The position numbers were made by a program, and so were the translations under genes. Below, piece after piece: positions 45,945 to 54,556 of a stretch of 64,000 bases of DNA. Positions within the stretch are counted from its first letter, which is position 1; each line of letters begins with the position of its first letter. Source of the stretch: Marinilabiliaceae bacterium JC017 (GTDB lineage: Bacteria > Bacteroidota > Bacteroidia > Bacteroidales > Marinilabiliaceae). The stretch is from positions 1 to 64,000 of the forward strand of contig RHGE01000021.1 of the NCBI GenBank assembly GCA_004296775.1, in the 5' to 3' direction. The notes beneath the pieces are model-generated. The model was not told the origin of the DNA. It ran no database searches and worked only from the letters and a program-made list of their open reading frames with translations.

Positions 45945-47723
45945 TCATTTATTTGATGATCTCCGATAAGGAATGGTAAAATAAAACTTAGAACCCTTAT
46001 CAAGCGTTGATTCAACCCATATCTCACCTCCCAGCATGTTGACAATTTTCTTGGAGATGGCCAATCCCAAGCCAGCTCCTCCGGTGGGTGAAGAATAGTT
46101 GGTAGATACCTGTCGGAACCGATCGAAAGCATAAGCCTTAAACTCTTCCGGCATCCCTTTACCGGTATCTTCCACAAAGAAACATACTTTTCGCTCTACA
46201 ATCTCATAACCAAAGACGATGCTCCCCTTTGAGGTGAATTTAATGGCATTTGACAACAAATTATTCAACACCTGCCTCAACATGATCGGATCGGTCTGAA
46301 TGGTACATTTCTCATCGGGAAGACCTTTCCGACAGGTCAATTCCAAAGAGGCCCCTGTGGCCGACAAATGAAAAAATTCATACAGGTCATCCAGCATCTT
46401 ATTCACATGCACTTTGTCTGGTTGGGGCTTCACCATGCCCGATTCTAGCTTGGAGATATCAATCAGGTTATTTAAAATATCCAATAACTGCTGTCCGCTA
46501 TCAACAATCAGTTTTGAATAGCCCTGTCGTTCCACCTCCGAGAGTTGAGTCGCCAGTATGAGTTCAGCAAACCCCATGATACCATTCATCGGCGTTCGTA
46601 TCTCATGGCTGATATTCGCTAAAAAAGCTTTGGTCAACCGGTCGCTTTCCGAGGCTTTATTTAGAGCAACCTGCAACTCATTGTTTATTTTCTTTAATTG
46701 CCACTTCTCTTCGTTAAGGGCTTTTGTTTTTTCTTTTACAACCTTATGCAGCTTATTATTCAGATAGAGTGCCAAACCAAAAAAGAGCATGATAAGACTA
46801 AAAATACCGGATACGAGGTACCAAAACTTCTTACTCTGAAAAAAGTATTGTTTTTGATGAAAAATCCATTTTCCAACAATGGCATTTTGCTCCTCTTCTG
46901 TTATTAGAGCGATCCCTTTATTCAGAATAGAGACCAGTTCGGGCCAGTCATTTCGTACCCCAACGGCAAAGGGGGCATAATAACCTGCTTCCCCGGCCAC
47001 CTGAAGATTAGAAAAGCCCTCCTGACTAATGTAATAGGATGATGTAGTGACATTGGTGACCATGGCATCCGCCAATCCAAAGGAAACCTTGCGCAACCCG
47101 GTAACCACATCAGGCACCAAATTTAATTGTATCTCAGGATGGTCTATGGAAATGAAATCATGCCACAAGTATTTATCTACCACCACCACCCGCATACGCC
47201 GCAAATCATCCAGAGTAAGCTCCCTAACAACATTAGAACGGGTAACAATAATGGCCTTGGCAGGAAAATAAGGGTTTGTAAAATTCATATACTCTTGACG
47301 CTGCGACGTGGAAGCCGCCAGACTATAGGCATCCACTTCCCGGCGTTTGGCAGCCGCTACAATATCCTTCCAATTATCATAGTAGAGGATTTGAAATTTC
47401 ACCCCCGTCTTCTTCTCTATCAAGTCAATAAACTCAGCACCTATCCCTACGTAATTACCAGCTTCATCAAAAAACTCCAGGGGTGGAAAGTTGGGATCGG
47501 GAGCTATACGAATGCGTCCATTATGCTTTTTTAGCCACTCTTTTTCGGCCGGTGTCAGGTTAAGTTGCCCCTCTGCAGGATTTGGCTGCAACCGCACCAT
47601 CAGATCAGCCAAATACCCATATCCATTCTGACAGGGCGGTATTAGCACCTGCCCGGATAGTGGCCCGGGGGTCATAACCAGCAGACTTAAAAGCAGTAAA
47701 AGAGATCTCACAATTCCTTTCAT
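45945..47723 (-). CDS. Orphan sensor histidine kinase with amino-acid-type (SBP_bac_3) binding domain
   Basis: 592 residues from the ATG at 47723; a start at 47768 would add 15 residues before an obvious signal peptide (MKGIVRSLLLLLSLLVM), so I prefer the shorter form. Periplasmic domain of the family 3 solute-binding type: IRIAPDPNFPPLEFFDEAGNYVGIGAEFIDLIEKKTG and VDAYSLAASTSQRQEYMNFTNPYF. Then a membrane helix, a coiled coil, HisKA with the phospho-acceptor in NISHEIRTPMNG (about residue 373) and HATPase_c with NLLSNAIKFT, DTGKGM and GGAGLGLAISKKIVNMLGG. No receiver domain and no response-regulator gene nearby. Ligand probably an amino acid or small solute. Confidence 0.88.
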   Translation of the reverse strand: MKGIVRSLLLLLSLLVMTPGPLSGQVLIPPCQNGYGYLADLMVRLQPNPAEGQLNLTPAEKEWLKKHNGRIRIAPDPNFPPLEFFDEAGNYVGIGAEFIDLIEKKTGVKFQILYYDNWKDIVAAAKRREVDAYSLAASTSQRQEYMNFTNPYFPAKAIIVTRSNVVRELTLDDLRRMRVVVVDKYLWHDFISIDHPEIQLNLVPDVVTGLRKVSFGLADAMVTNVTTSSYYISQEGFSNLQVAGEAGYYAPFAVGVRNDWPELVSILNKGIALITEEEQNAIVGKWIFHQKQYFFQSKKFWYLVSGIFSLIMLFFGLALYLNNKLHKVVKEKTKALNEEKWQLKKINNELQVALNKASESDRLTKAFLANISHEIRTPMNGIMGFAELILATQLSEVERQGYSKLIVDSGQQLLDILNNLIDISKLESGMVKPQPDKVHVNKMLDDLYEFFHLSATGASLELTCRKGLPDEKCTIQTDPIMLRQVLNNLLSNAIKFTSKGSIVFGYEIVERKVCFFVEDTGKGMPEEFKAYAFDRFRQVSTNYSSPTGGAGLGLAISKKIVNMLGGEIWVESTLDKGSKFYFTIPYRRSSNK

Positions 47724-48079
47724 AGCGGGCGTAGGATTAATGAACCAAAAATACGAAATCCTATTCATTATTTATAACCCTCCCCATGTATAGGAAGTTC
47801 ATTCTTGTATCATTTAAATAATTTAGCCGGTAGAAAAAACATACAACAAAATGCCACCTTTTCTCTAAACCGTACCCATCAACACTTTTACCTTACATTG
47901 AACAGTCAAAACATTTAAAAATACAGTTTGATCACAATCAACAAATTCACAAGGAAAGTACTTTATTTTTTTAGAAAACCAGTACTCCACCGTGATCTTT
48001 ATAACCTCCTGGATTACCTCTGATAATTCATCCTCCTATCCCCAAATACCTATTCCAATACTCACTTATCAACTCAATG
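47724..48079. other. Spacer with no supported gene
   Basis: AT-rich, between a minus-strand kinase start and the 3' end of a HAD-type gene. No terminator of the HAD gene and no well spaced promoter box seen. The frame at 47992-48186 is not convincing. Confidence 0.4.
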
Positions 48080-48865
48080 TTATACGAGAACGGTTTCCCG
48101 GATCTTATTCAATACCCCATTGTTGTCGTTACTATCCGCTTCGAACCGAGCCACCTTTTTCAGATCGGGATGCGCATTGGCCATAGCATAGCTATAATGA
48201 CTTGTCTGCATCATCTCCAGGTCATTGAGGTAATCGCCAAACACCATGGTTTCATCGGGGCTGATTCCCAGCTGTTGCTGAACCAGTTTAATGGCTTCGC
48301 CTTTATTCACGCCAAGGGGCATAATGTCCATCCACATGTCGTCCGACACACATATCTGCAATTGATCTACAAAGGGTTTAAAATGGGGAAAACAATTGTG
48401 CTCGGCACTCGTCAAATCACAGACAGCGATTTTCAACAGGTCATCCTGTACTGCCAGCAAATCATCCACGAAATGATAACGCACGAAAAACTTCTCAACC
48501 ATCTCGAAACTCACCTTGTGATTGCTCTCAACATAAGCACCATTTTTGCCGCAAAGCACCGGGAAAGCGCCATCCACAGCCCGGGCCGTGGTTACCATAT
48601 CTTCTACCTGCTGGCGTGTAAATGGATTTAACATCCGGATAGCTTCACCATCTTTGATAAATCCGCCATTTTCGGCTACAAAGATGATATCATGATCCAA
48701 CTCTTTAAACTCTTCGTGCAGCACATAGTACTGGCGACCGCTGGCTACCACCAAACGTATCCCTTTGGCCTTGAGTTGTGCATAAACATGGTTAAAATCG
48801 GCAGGCAGCTCCTTGTTGGTATTAAGCAGCGTACCATCCATATCAGTCACTATCAGTTTAATCAT
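48080..48865 (-). CDS. Cof-type HAD-superfamily phosphatase
   Basis: 261 residues of the HAD-IIB (Cof) family. Catalytic motif I VTDMDGTLLN with D8 and D10, motif II VVASGR (S42), the cap domain in the middle, motif III lysine in GVNKGEAIKLVQQQLG and motif IV MVFGDYLNDLEMMQ. Such enzymes dephosphorylate sugar phosphates, PLP or flavin precursors. The exact substrate cannot be told. Monocistronic with AT-rich flanks. Confidence 0.92.
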   Translation of the reverse strand: MIKLIVTDMDGTLLNTNKELPADFNHVYAQLKAKGIRLVVASGRQYYVLHEEFKELDHDIIFVAENGGFIKDGEAIRMLNPFTRQQVEDMVTTARAVDGAFPVLCGKNGAYVESNHKVSFEMVEKFFVRYHFVDDLLAVQDDLLKIAVCDLTSAEHNCFPHFKPFVDQLQICVSDDMWMDIMPLGVNKGEAIKLVQQQLGISPDETMVFGDYLNDLEMMQTSHYSYAMANAHPDLKKVARFEADSNDNNGVLNKIRETVLV

Positions 48866-49190
48866 AATCCTGTTCTAAAATACAGCTATTATTACCACCA
48901 TTGGTATAAGTGTGCAAAGGTATTGGGATTTGAGAATGTTTAATTATTTGATTTGTTAATTTTCAATAAAAACAGGGAAGAGAATAGAGGTTAGAGGGTG
49001 GAAGATGAAAGTTGGAGGATAGAGGATAGAAGTTAGTGATTAGTGGATAGAAGGGTTTGAATAGGTTAACTTGGAAACTTAGGAATACAAAGTGGCTTGC
49101 TACTTCTATCACAAAGGCCCTGTTGATAAAAGTATCAACAAGGCCTTTTCCCATTATTAACCAACTTATACTTAACTTGATTCCCGTATT
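48866..49190. other. Spacer with purine-rich tract and hairpin
   Basis: Bases 48974-49055 are a purine-rich low-complexity run of GAGGATAGAAGTTAG-like words. AAAGGCCCTGTTGATA (49113-49128) pairs with TATCAACAAGGCCTTT (49133-49148), one mismatch, just after the stop of the DUF6261-type gene; T run lies on the plus side only. No gene. Confidence 0.55.
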
Positions 49191-49925
49191 TTAATTCACA
49201 TTTTCTGATTCTTTTTCGGCTACCCGGCGCCCCTGACGAATATTAACCGCCGCCATGGTTTCATCAATAATGATATTAATTTGCTTGATGATGGCGGCAA
49301 ATTCAGGTTTAGGATTTACCTTTTGCATCACTTCAACAAATTGAAACAAGGTGTACAACGCATCTTTGAGTTCCAAAACCGTTTTTTGGTTATCCACATC
49401 AGACTGCTCATCCTTGGCAACCACACGCTCTTTTACGGCTGCTTTGAAATTAGTTTGAGCTTGCCGCAACTGTTCCTCAAAAAATTGACCTTCGATGACA
49501 TCTACAGCCTCTTGTAGTTTAGGCTTTTTATCAATATCACCTAACAAATTATCAATCTTAGAAGTTTCAACTGACAAATTTTCCCGTACAATTGAACCAT
49601 ACACCGCAATCGTTTCCAACAGCCGTTTGGCTGCCATGCGTTTTGTTTCGTCCATACAACAGGCATAGGCCTTACAATAATAGTTCAACCCGGTTACACA
49701 GTCGTCACGCAAACCATCAGCATTTTTTACTGACATGGTTTCGATCTTAACATTTCCTTTATTCAATCCTTCATCTAATTTTTGAAGGATATTTTTCACC
49801 GGCTCAACAACCGGCAACAGACCTAAAGCAGTAACATCAAAGGTTTCTACCTTAGCAACAATTCTGGATCCTAAAACATTGCATTCATCCAATCTCAAAT
49901 AAGAATAATTAAAACTATTTACCAT
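49191..49925 (-). CDS. DUF6261-type helical protein, function unknown
   Basis: 244 residues from the ATG at 49925; an upstream TTG would add nine residues. Soluble and nearly all helical. DGLRDDCVTGLNYYCKAYACCMDETKRMAAKRLLETI is shared with the paralogue at 39.5-40.2 kb, as are the helices PEFAAIIKQINIIIDETMAAVN and ALYTLFQFVEVMQKV. No enzyme motif is visible; two Tyr/Cys-rich helices stand out. A 41-bp tandem array begins about 320 bp upstream of this gene. Its leader has the heptamer AGAAATT about 35 bp before the ATG, also present before the genes at 33.0 kb and 40.2 kb, though in AT-rich DNA that could be chance. Confidence 0.75.
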   Translation of the reverse strand: MVNSFNYSYLRLDECNVLGSRIVAKVETFDVTALGLLPVVEPVKNILQKLDEGLNKGNVKIETMSVKNADGLRDDCVTGLNYYCKAYACCMDETKRMAAKRLLETIAVYGSIVRENLSVETSKIDNLLGDIDKKPKLQEAVDVIEGQFFEEQLRQAQTNFKAAVKERVVAKDEQSDVDNQKTVLELKDALYTLFQFVEVMQKVNPKPEFAAIIKQINIIIDETMAAVNIRQGRRVAEKESENVN

Positions 49926-50247
49926 GTTTTTCGGTTTAAAGTTAAAATTCAATTTCTACATGAATTTAACATTTAATTTTTATCAAACGAATGATATTAA
50001 CCTATCCTACTTAACTAATCATTACCAGAAAAAACAGGAATCACGCTAAAACACTACCTTAAAAGCCCATTACACTCTTTTTATTTATCTATAAAATTTA
50101 TAATCATTCCAAATTTCAACAAATAGTTGACTTTTAAATAAATCCAATTTCAACAAAACTCCAGTAATACAATGGCTGTTAACACCAAATTTAGCTTCCT
50201 GGCTAAATGCTCTATTGCTTCCTTTTTTCCGAAAGAATGAAAACAGT

Positions 50248-50755
50248 GCGCAGAGTTGCAACAGGCTTTCCGTTGGGACGGGAACGATGCGTAGAACTAC
50301 AACAGGGATTCCATTGGAACGGGAACAATGCACAGAGTTGTATCAGGCATTCTGTTGGGACGGGAACGGTGCGCAGAATTGCAACAAGCTTTCCGTTGGG
50401 ACAGAAAGGGTGCGCAAAGTTGCAACAGGCTTTCCGTTGGGAAGGGAAAGGTGCGCAGAATTGCAACAAGCTTTCCGTTGGGACAGAAAGGGTGCGCAGA
50501 GTTGCAACAGCCTTTTCGTTAGAACAGGAAAGGTGCGCAGAATTGCAACAACCTTTCCGTTAGAACAGGAATGGCGCACAGAATTGCTACAGGCATTCTG
50601 TTGGGACGGGAAGGGTGTGCAGAACTACAACAGGGATTCCATTGGAACGGGAACAATGCACAGATTTGCATCAGGCTTTCCGTTAAAACAGGAACGGTGC
50701 GCAGATTTGCAACAGGCATTCCGTTGGGACGGGAATGGTGTGCAGTGTTACTCTC
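50248..50755. repeat. Tandem repeat array, about 12 units of 41 bp
   Basis: Unit starts (GCGCAG or variant) lie at 50248, 50289, 50330, 50371, 50412, 50453, 50494, 50535, 50576, 50617, 50658, 50699 and 50740, each exactly 41 bp apart. Units carry the self-complementary GTTGCAAC and, in many, CCGT-TGGG-ACGG, a small hairpin. Units differ by a few bases but never in length. As 41 is not a multiple of three, every frame of both strands stays open, so the long reading frames here are artefacts. The array ends about 30 bp before the next gene. The flank 49926-50247 is AT-rich and shows no gene. Confidence 0.92.
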
Positions 50756-50784
50756 CTCAGAAAATAGCCCTTATAGGGACTTGC

Positions 50785-51027
50785 TTAATATTTATGCGTA
50801 AAAAAAGCTTCGGTCACCACATACAGATGGTTGGAGTTGGGATGTTTTTTCAGCAGACCCAGTTCAACCATTTTATCAATGGCGGGAAGCAGGTTGTGAT
50901 AGTTGGCGCGTAACTTCAGTTTATTATCGAAGTCGGCTAAAAAGGTAATGGGAATGACATCTCCGGGCCTCAATTCTTCGGAGCGGTATTTCATTATCAG
51001 GTCACGGGCTACTTTAAGGTCTTTCAT
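50785..51027 (-). CDS. Small winged-helix-like protein, unknown
   Basis: 80 residues from the ATG at 51027 (MKDLKVARDLIMKYR); the longer frame begins without a good start. The middle LADFDNKLKLRANYHNLLPAIDKMVELGLLKKHPNSNHLYVV looks like a winged helix with the wing at its end. No other domain. It lies directly after the 41-bp array and downstream of a spacer with a shared repeat. It could be a transcriptional regulator. Confidence in the fold is moderate. Confidence 0.55.
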   Translation of the reverse strand: MKDLKVARDLIMKYRSEELRPGDVIPITFLADFDNKLKLRANYHNLLPAIDKMVELGLLKKHPNSNHLYVVTEAFFTHKY

Positions 51028-51394
51028 CTGGTTAAAATTAGACAAGAGACTGATAGATATGAGATAATAGATTGCGAACACAGAGACACTGAGACGCAGG
51101 GTTTTTCTTTATTAATCATCCTCTTGTGTATTTTAATAATTATCCAAATAGGGACGTTTCATACTATCAGGCACCAACGCCATCACTCTTATTTTTTATT
51201 TCCATCGCACTCATCACTTTCGCTCCTGATTGATTACTTGCTGAAAGCGAAATTTGCACTTAGCGAAAGGTACAAACAAGTCAGGTGCATGTAAACAGAT
51301 GCAAGGGATATGAAGGCGTATAAAAACCTGCACAAAAAAGCCTGCTCCCATGCGGGAACAGGCTCATACTAAAAAACCCTTAATTTGAACAAAT
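51028..51394. repeat. Spacer with copy of an intergenic repeat and a terminator
   Basis: Bases 51077-51135 contain ACACAGAG and TTATTAATCATCCTCTTGTGT, followed by GGACGTTTCAT; related copies are at 51903-51955 and 54338-54382. On the minus strand AGCCTGCTCCC (51339-51349)/GGGAACAGGCT (51354-51364) with its T run (A run 51334-51339) is the terminator of the DsbD-domain gene. No gene. Confidence 0.6.
51334..51364 (-). terminator. Terminator of the DsbD N-domain-like gene
   Basis: AGCCTGCTCCC (51339-51349) pairs with GGGAACAGGCT (51354-51364), one mismatch; A run at 51334-51339 reads as T on the minus strand. Confidence 0.85.
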
Positions 51395-51850
51395 CTATTT
51401 CACTTCAATCTCAAATTCAGAAGAGGTGGGTGGCAAACACTTTTCATTGTTGCAACACATAAATTCCATGTAGCCTTTAATAACAGCCGGCCGTTTGGTG
51501 ATACGTACATTCTGACTGATGGTGGCTTCTTCCTTGAAGTAGGGAACATCCATATCAAATACTTCATCATATTTCACATGAGCTGCCGTTACTTCCACCG
51601 GTGTTTTAATGGCCCGGTAATTATCACTCTCTTCCAACACCAGGTTGGTGGGAAATGGTCCATCTGCCGGCACATTCAACCCATACAGTTTCCAGCCCTG
51701 CTCTACCGTTGCATGAGCGATCACCTGCACCTCCCACTTATTTATTTCTTTTACTTTCACCGTCCATTTAACCGGTTCTTCAACCTGTGCCTTTAGATTG
51801 CCCGAAGCGGCCAGCCAAATAACACTTAATACGAATAACAGTTTTTTCAT
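51395..51850 (-). CDS. Secreted DsbD N-terminal-domain-like protein
   Basis: 151 residues from the ATG at 51850 (the longer frame starts with GTG and lacks the clean signal peptide MKKLLFVLSVIWLAASGNLKAQ). The mature part is a single immunoglobulin-like domain as in DsbD-alpha (GWKLYGLNVPADGPFPTNLVLEE, MDVPYFKEEATISQNVRI). Near the end, GYMEFMCCNNEKCLPPTSSEFEIEV carries the CxxxxC-type cysteine pair of that domain. It would take electrons from a thioredoxin partner and pass them to periplasmic substrates. Same strand as the thioredoxin-like genes upstream, about 376 bp away. Confidence 0.8.
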   Translation of the reverse strand: MKKLLFVLSVIWLAASGNLKAQVEEPVKWTVKVKEINKWEVQVIAHATVEQGWKLYGLNVPADGPFPTNLVLEESDNYRAIKTPVEVTAAHVKYDEVFDMDVPYFKEEATISQNVRITKRPAVIKGYMEFMCCNNEKCLPPTSSEFEIEVK

Positions 51851-52226
51851 TTTTATGCTTGTTTTAAGGTTTGCTCGTAAAGATAAGAGATAATTGATTT
51901 CCAACACTGAGGTACAGAGTTCTTCACATTAATCATCCTCCTGCGAATAATCCCAATTAGTGATTAAAATGACTACTAAATGCGCTACGCTTTTAATTGA
52001 TCATTAATCGTTATCGGCCTTCAGCATTGTCCAAAACAAATTAGTATTAACCAATGTACTCACTCCGTACGGGCTTTTACAATCGATCCCTGCCTCTCTC
52101 GTGGTTATCAAAAAACGCTTCTTCTGAATGATTCAAAAGAAGCGTTTTCTTTAATGTCTTTTCCTTTGAAAAGAATTCGTACAATCTACTAACACTATCG
52201 ACTAACAATTATCATTAAAATATCCT
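51851..52226. repeat. Spacer with repeats and a hairpin
   Basis: Bases 51903-51955 are the second copy of the ACAGAGTTCTTC/TTAATCATCCTCCTG repeat. Bases 52040-52080 are the second copy of the 41-bp dispersed repeat also found at 20688-20728. AAAACGCTTCTT (52112-52123) pairs with AAGAAGCGTTTT (52137-52148) and can end transcription of the triple-thioredoxin gene. No gene. Confidence 0.6.
52112..52150 (-). terminator. Terminator of the triple-thioredoxin gene
   Basis: AAAACGCTTCTT (52112-52123) is the exact reverse complement of AAGAAGCGTTTT (52137-52148). Both sides are T/A-flanked, so it may work in both directions. About 80 bp past the stop. Confidence 0.8.
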
Positions 52227-54185
52227 CTACATGGCACCCATCTGTAATGATTGGGGCTGGCCATTTTTCTCTTCCTCTTCGGCCTGCTTTTTCAGTTTCG
52301 CAATCTCTTGCGTGAGGGCATCAACCTTAGCCGTTTCAGCCTGTGCCTTCTTCAGCATCTCCAGCTTACATTCCAGGTATACAATGTTGTATTTCACCGG
52401 CCAGCTACTGGCATCAAAGGCCTGCTGCATCCATTCAGCCCCTTGTAACAAGCAAGCCTTATCCTCACATCCGCCCTTTGTCATGGCAAACGCCCAGTTA
52501 TAAAGAATAAATGAATTGGGAGTACCATAGTATCCTTTCTCATTCATGGCTTTGATGCTGGCCACAAACTCCGGCCACTGACCTCTCTCGCGGTACATGT
52601 TATTCTCCACAAAACCGATGATCTTTTCACGTCCTTCTACTTTTCGCTTGGCCAACATTTTCTTGTAATCAGCAAATCCTTCATCATCAATTTCCGGTCC
52701 TTTGGAAGTGGACTTCACATAGCTATGTCCGTAACTCAGGTAAGCGCCATACAATTTTTTGGCAACATCTTCGGCCTTGTACATTTCGGCAAATTTCTCC
52801 TGTTTTTTATCAAAGTAGATAAAAGCAGGAGCATATACATCGGTAAGGTAATAGTTGATCAGGTCGTAATTATCTTTCTCAAAAAGATCTTTATTCTTAA
52901 CCCCATCGAAATATTCGGCTAACACCTCCTGAATTTTACCTTGTTCACTGGCTACACTCAAGGCATAGATGTATTCAGCCATCCCATCGAAATTCCCTTT
53001 ATCTTTCAGGTATTTCTCTTCCAAAGCAATGAGGCCTTTTCCATCGACCACTTGCTGACCGGTTTTAATCAGCTTTTCGGCCTCCAGCGATCCTACTGAT
53101 TTATGTTGAATCTTACCGTTGGCATCCACCCACACCAAGGTAGGGAACGCGGATACATTAAACTGGTTTTTCAGATCAATGCCTTCGCCTTTTTCCATGT
53201 CAACTTTGAAGTTGATGAAGTGCTCATTGAAGAATTCACCCACTGCTTTTTGGGGGAATACATCTTTGGCCAACATCTTACAAGGACCACACCAGGCGGT
53301 GTAACAATCCACAAAGATCATCTTCTTCTCTTTCCTGGCCATCGCCTTTACCTCATCCCATGAACCATGCATAAACTTAATGCCCGGCTTGTTTTCCAGG
53401 GCTTTCTTTCCCTGTTCAATGAATTTATCAGGCTCCATATAACCATCGGCGGTGTGTACTAATTCACCGTGTCCATCAATAAACAGGAAGGTAGGAAAAC
53501 CTTTAACCCCATATTTATCGGCAAGCGATTTACCGGGTTCCTTCATGCAATCCAGCTTCAGGCTAATGAAATTCTCATTGTAGTAATCAGCTACTTCATC
53601 AATGGTGAACACATCTTTGGCCATTTTCAAACAAGGCCGACACCAGGTAGTATAGGTATCAATGAAGATGAGCTTATTCTTAGCTTTTGCCTTTTTAAAG
53701 GCAGCTTCCATATCAGCCGCTTCAAAAGTGATGGACCGCTTATTGGCACGTTTTACCTTAGCCTGCTCCAGCGAAGCCTTGGCTTTAGCCAATATATCAT
53801 CGTCACCAGAAACCAAAGACGGAGCATTGGTAAAATGCAACTGACTGCCTTCGGCGGAATAGAATACCATGCAAGGATACATGAGCATCTCCAGCTTGGG
53901 GCCAAAACCACTCCATTTCTCCTCCATCATGTCAGCCTTGACACTTACAAAATGGGCATTCATATACTTTGCCACTTCCGCCTTTCTGAAAATCGTTTTA
54001 TAAACCTTATCGCGTTGTGCATCTTTGCGACCGGCCTGGGTCACATCAATAAAGATCTCTTTATTTTCCTGTTTAGCTTTGTGCATCGCCTCTTCCCAGG
54101 TAAGGTCATAGAACTTTACCTTTTGTGCGTTAGCACCGATTACTGCCAATAGCAGTACAACCGACAAACTGAATATTTTATGCAT
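52227..54185 (-). CDS. Secreted protein with three thioredoxin domains
   Basis: 652 residues with a signal peptide (to NAQ, 19-21). Three thioredoxin-like domains in tandem: the first (about 25-140) lacks the CxxC and has VTQAGRKDAQRD in its place; the second has WCRPC (181-185); the third has WCGPC (298-302). Each has the cis-proline strand, e.g. GFPTFLFIDGHGE and AFPTLVWVDANGK. Residues 360-650 are helical with a coiled-coil end (AQAETAKVDALTQEIAKLKKQAEEEEKNG). Probably a periplasmic thiol-disulfide protein. It follows the TlpA-type lipoprotein gene after a terminator and a 371-bp leader, so it has its own transcript. Confidence 0.9.
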   Translation of the reverse strand: MHKIFSLSVVLLLAVIGANAQKVKFYDLTWEEAMHKAKQENKEIFIDVTQAGRKDAQRDKVYKTIFRKAEVAKYMNAHFVSVKADMMEEKWSGFGPKLEMLMYPCMVFYSAEGSQLHFTNAPSLVSGDDDILAKAKASLEQAKVKRANKRSITFEAADMEAAFKKAKAKNKLIFIDTYTTWCRPCLKMAKDVFTIDEVADYYNENFISLKLDCMKEPGKSLADKYGVKGFPTFLFIDGHGELVHTADGYMEPDKFIEQGKKALENKPGIKFMHGSWDEVKAMARKEKKMIFVDCYTAWCGPCKMLAKDVFPQKAVGEFFNEHFINFKVDMEKGEGIDLKNQFNVSAFPTLVWVDANGKIQHKSVGSLEAEKLIKTGQQVVDGKGLIALEEKYLKDKGNFDGMAEYIYALSVASEQGKIQEVLAEYFDGVKNKDLFEKDNYDLINYYLTDVYAPAFIYFDKKQEKFAEMYKAEDVAKKLYGAYLSYGHSYVKSTSKGPEIDDEGFADYKKMLAKRKVEGREKIIGFVENNMYRERGQWPEFVASIKAMNEKGYYGTPNSFILYNWAFAMTKGGCEDKACLLQGAEWMQQAFDASSWPVKYNIVYLECKLEMLKKAQAETAKVDALTQEIAKLKKQAEEEEKNGQPQSLQMGAM

Positions 54186-54432
54186 CTGTATGTTTTTTAG
54201 ATAAGAGACTATTAGATGATAGATCTTGAGACATTAGACATTTAGATAAGAGATATTGAGATGATAGATTTATAGATAATAGATCTTGAGATAAGAGAAA
54301 CTTAATATTTAGTATCAAGATTCAAGACGTAAGACTTTGAACACAGAGTTCTTCTTTATTAATCATCGTCCTGTGTGTTAAATTTCCTTATCATGGACGT
54401 TTCATCACATTAATCGCTCGCTCCTCAAAAAT
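54186..54432. repeat. Leader with degenerate AGATAAGAGA words
   Basis: Bases 54190-54300 repeat words such as GATAATAGATCTTGAGATAA with variations, and 54338-54382 carry the third copy of the ACACAGAGTTCTTC repeat. Related words occur near 51040-51070 and 61012-61035. No gene. Confidence 0.6.
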
Positions 54433-54488
54433 ATTCCCCTACTCCATTTGATACGGGTAGATACCTGGTAGAACAGGAGCAGGGGAAT
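54433..54488 (-). terminator. Terminator of the SusCD-TlpA transcript
   Basis: ATTCCCCTACTCC (54433-54445) pairs with GGAGCAGGGGAAT (54476-54488), one mismatch, around a 30-base loop, with ATTTTT following on the minus strand. It suggests the FecR-to-TlpA run ends here. Confidence 0.75.
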
Positions 54489-54556
54489 GGGAAACTAATT
54501 ATCAGCCTTCAAGAAGTTTCTATTATTGTATTTTATCTTCCTCTCTTTGACCGCTA

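Noticed and set aside
50248-50755. CRISPR array
   Set aside because: There are no unique spacers of constant length between repeats, and no cas genes in the window.
50215-50913. Long reading frames (up to 232 residues) across the 41-bp array on both strands
   Set aside because: A 41-bp unit without stops keeps all frames open. Starts are TTG or arise inside the repeat, and the peptides are frame-shifted copies of one another.
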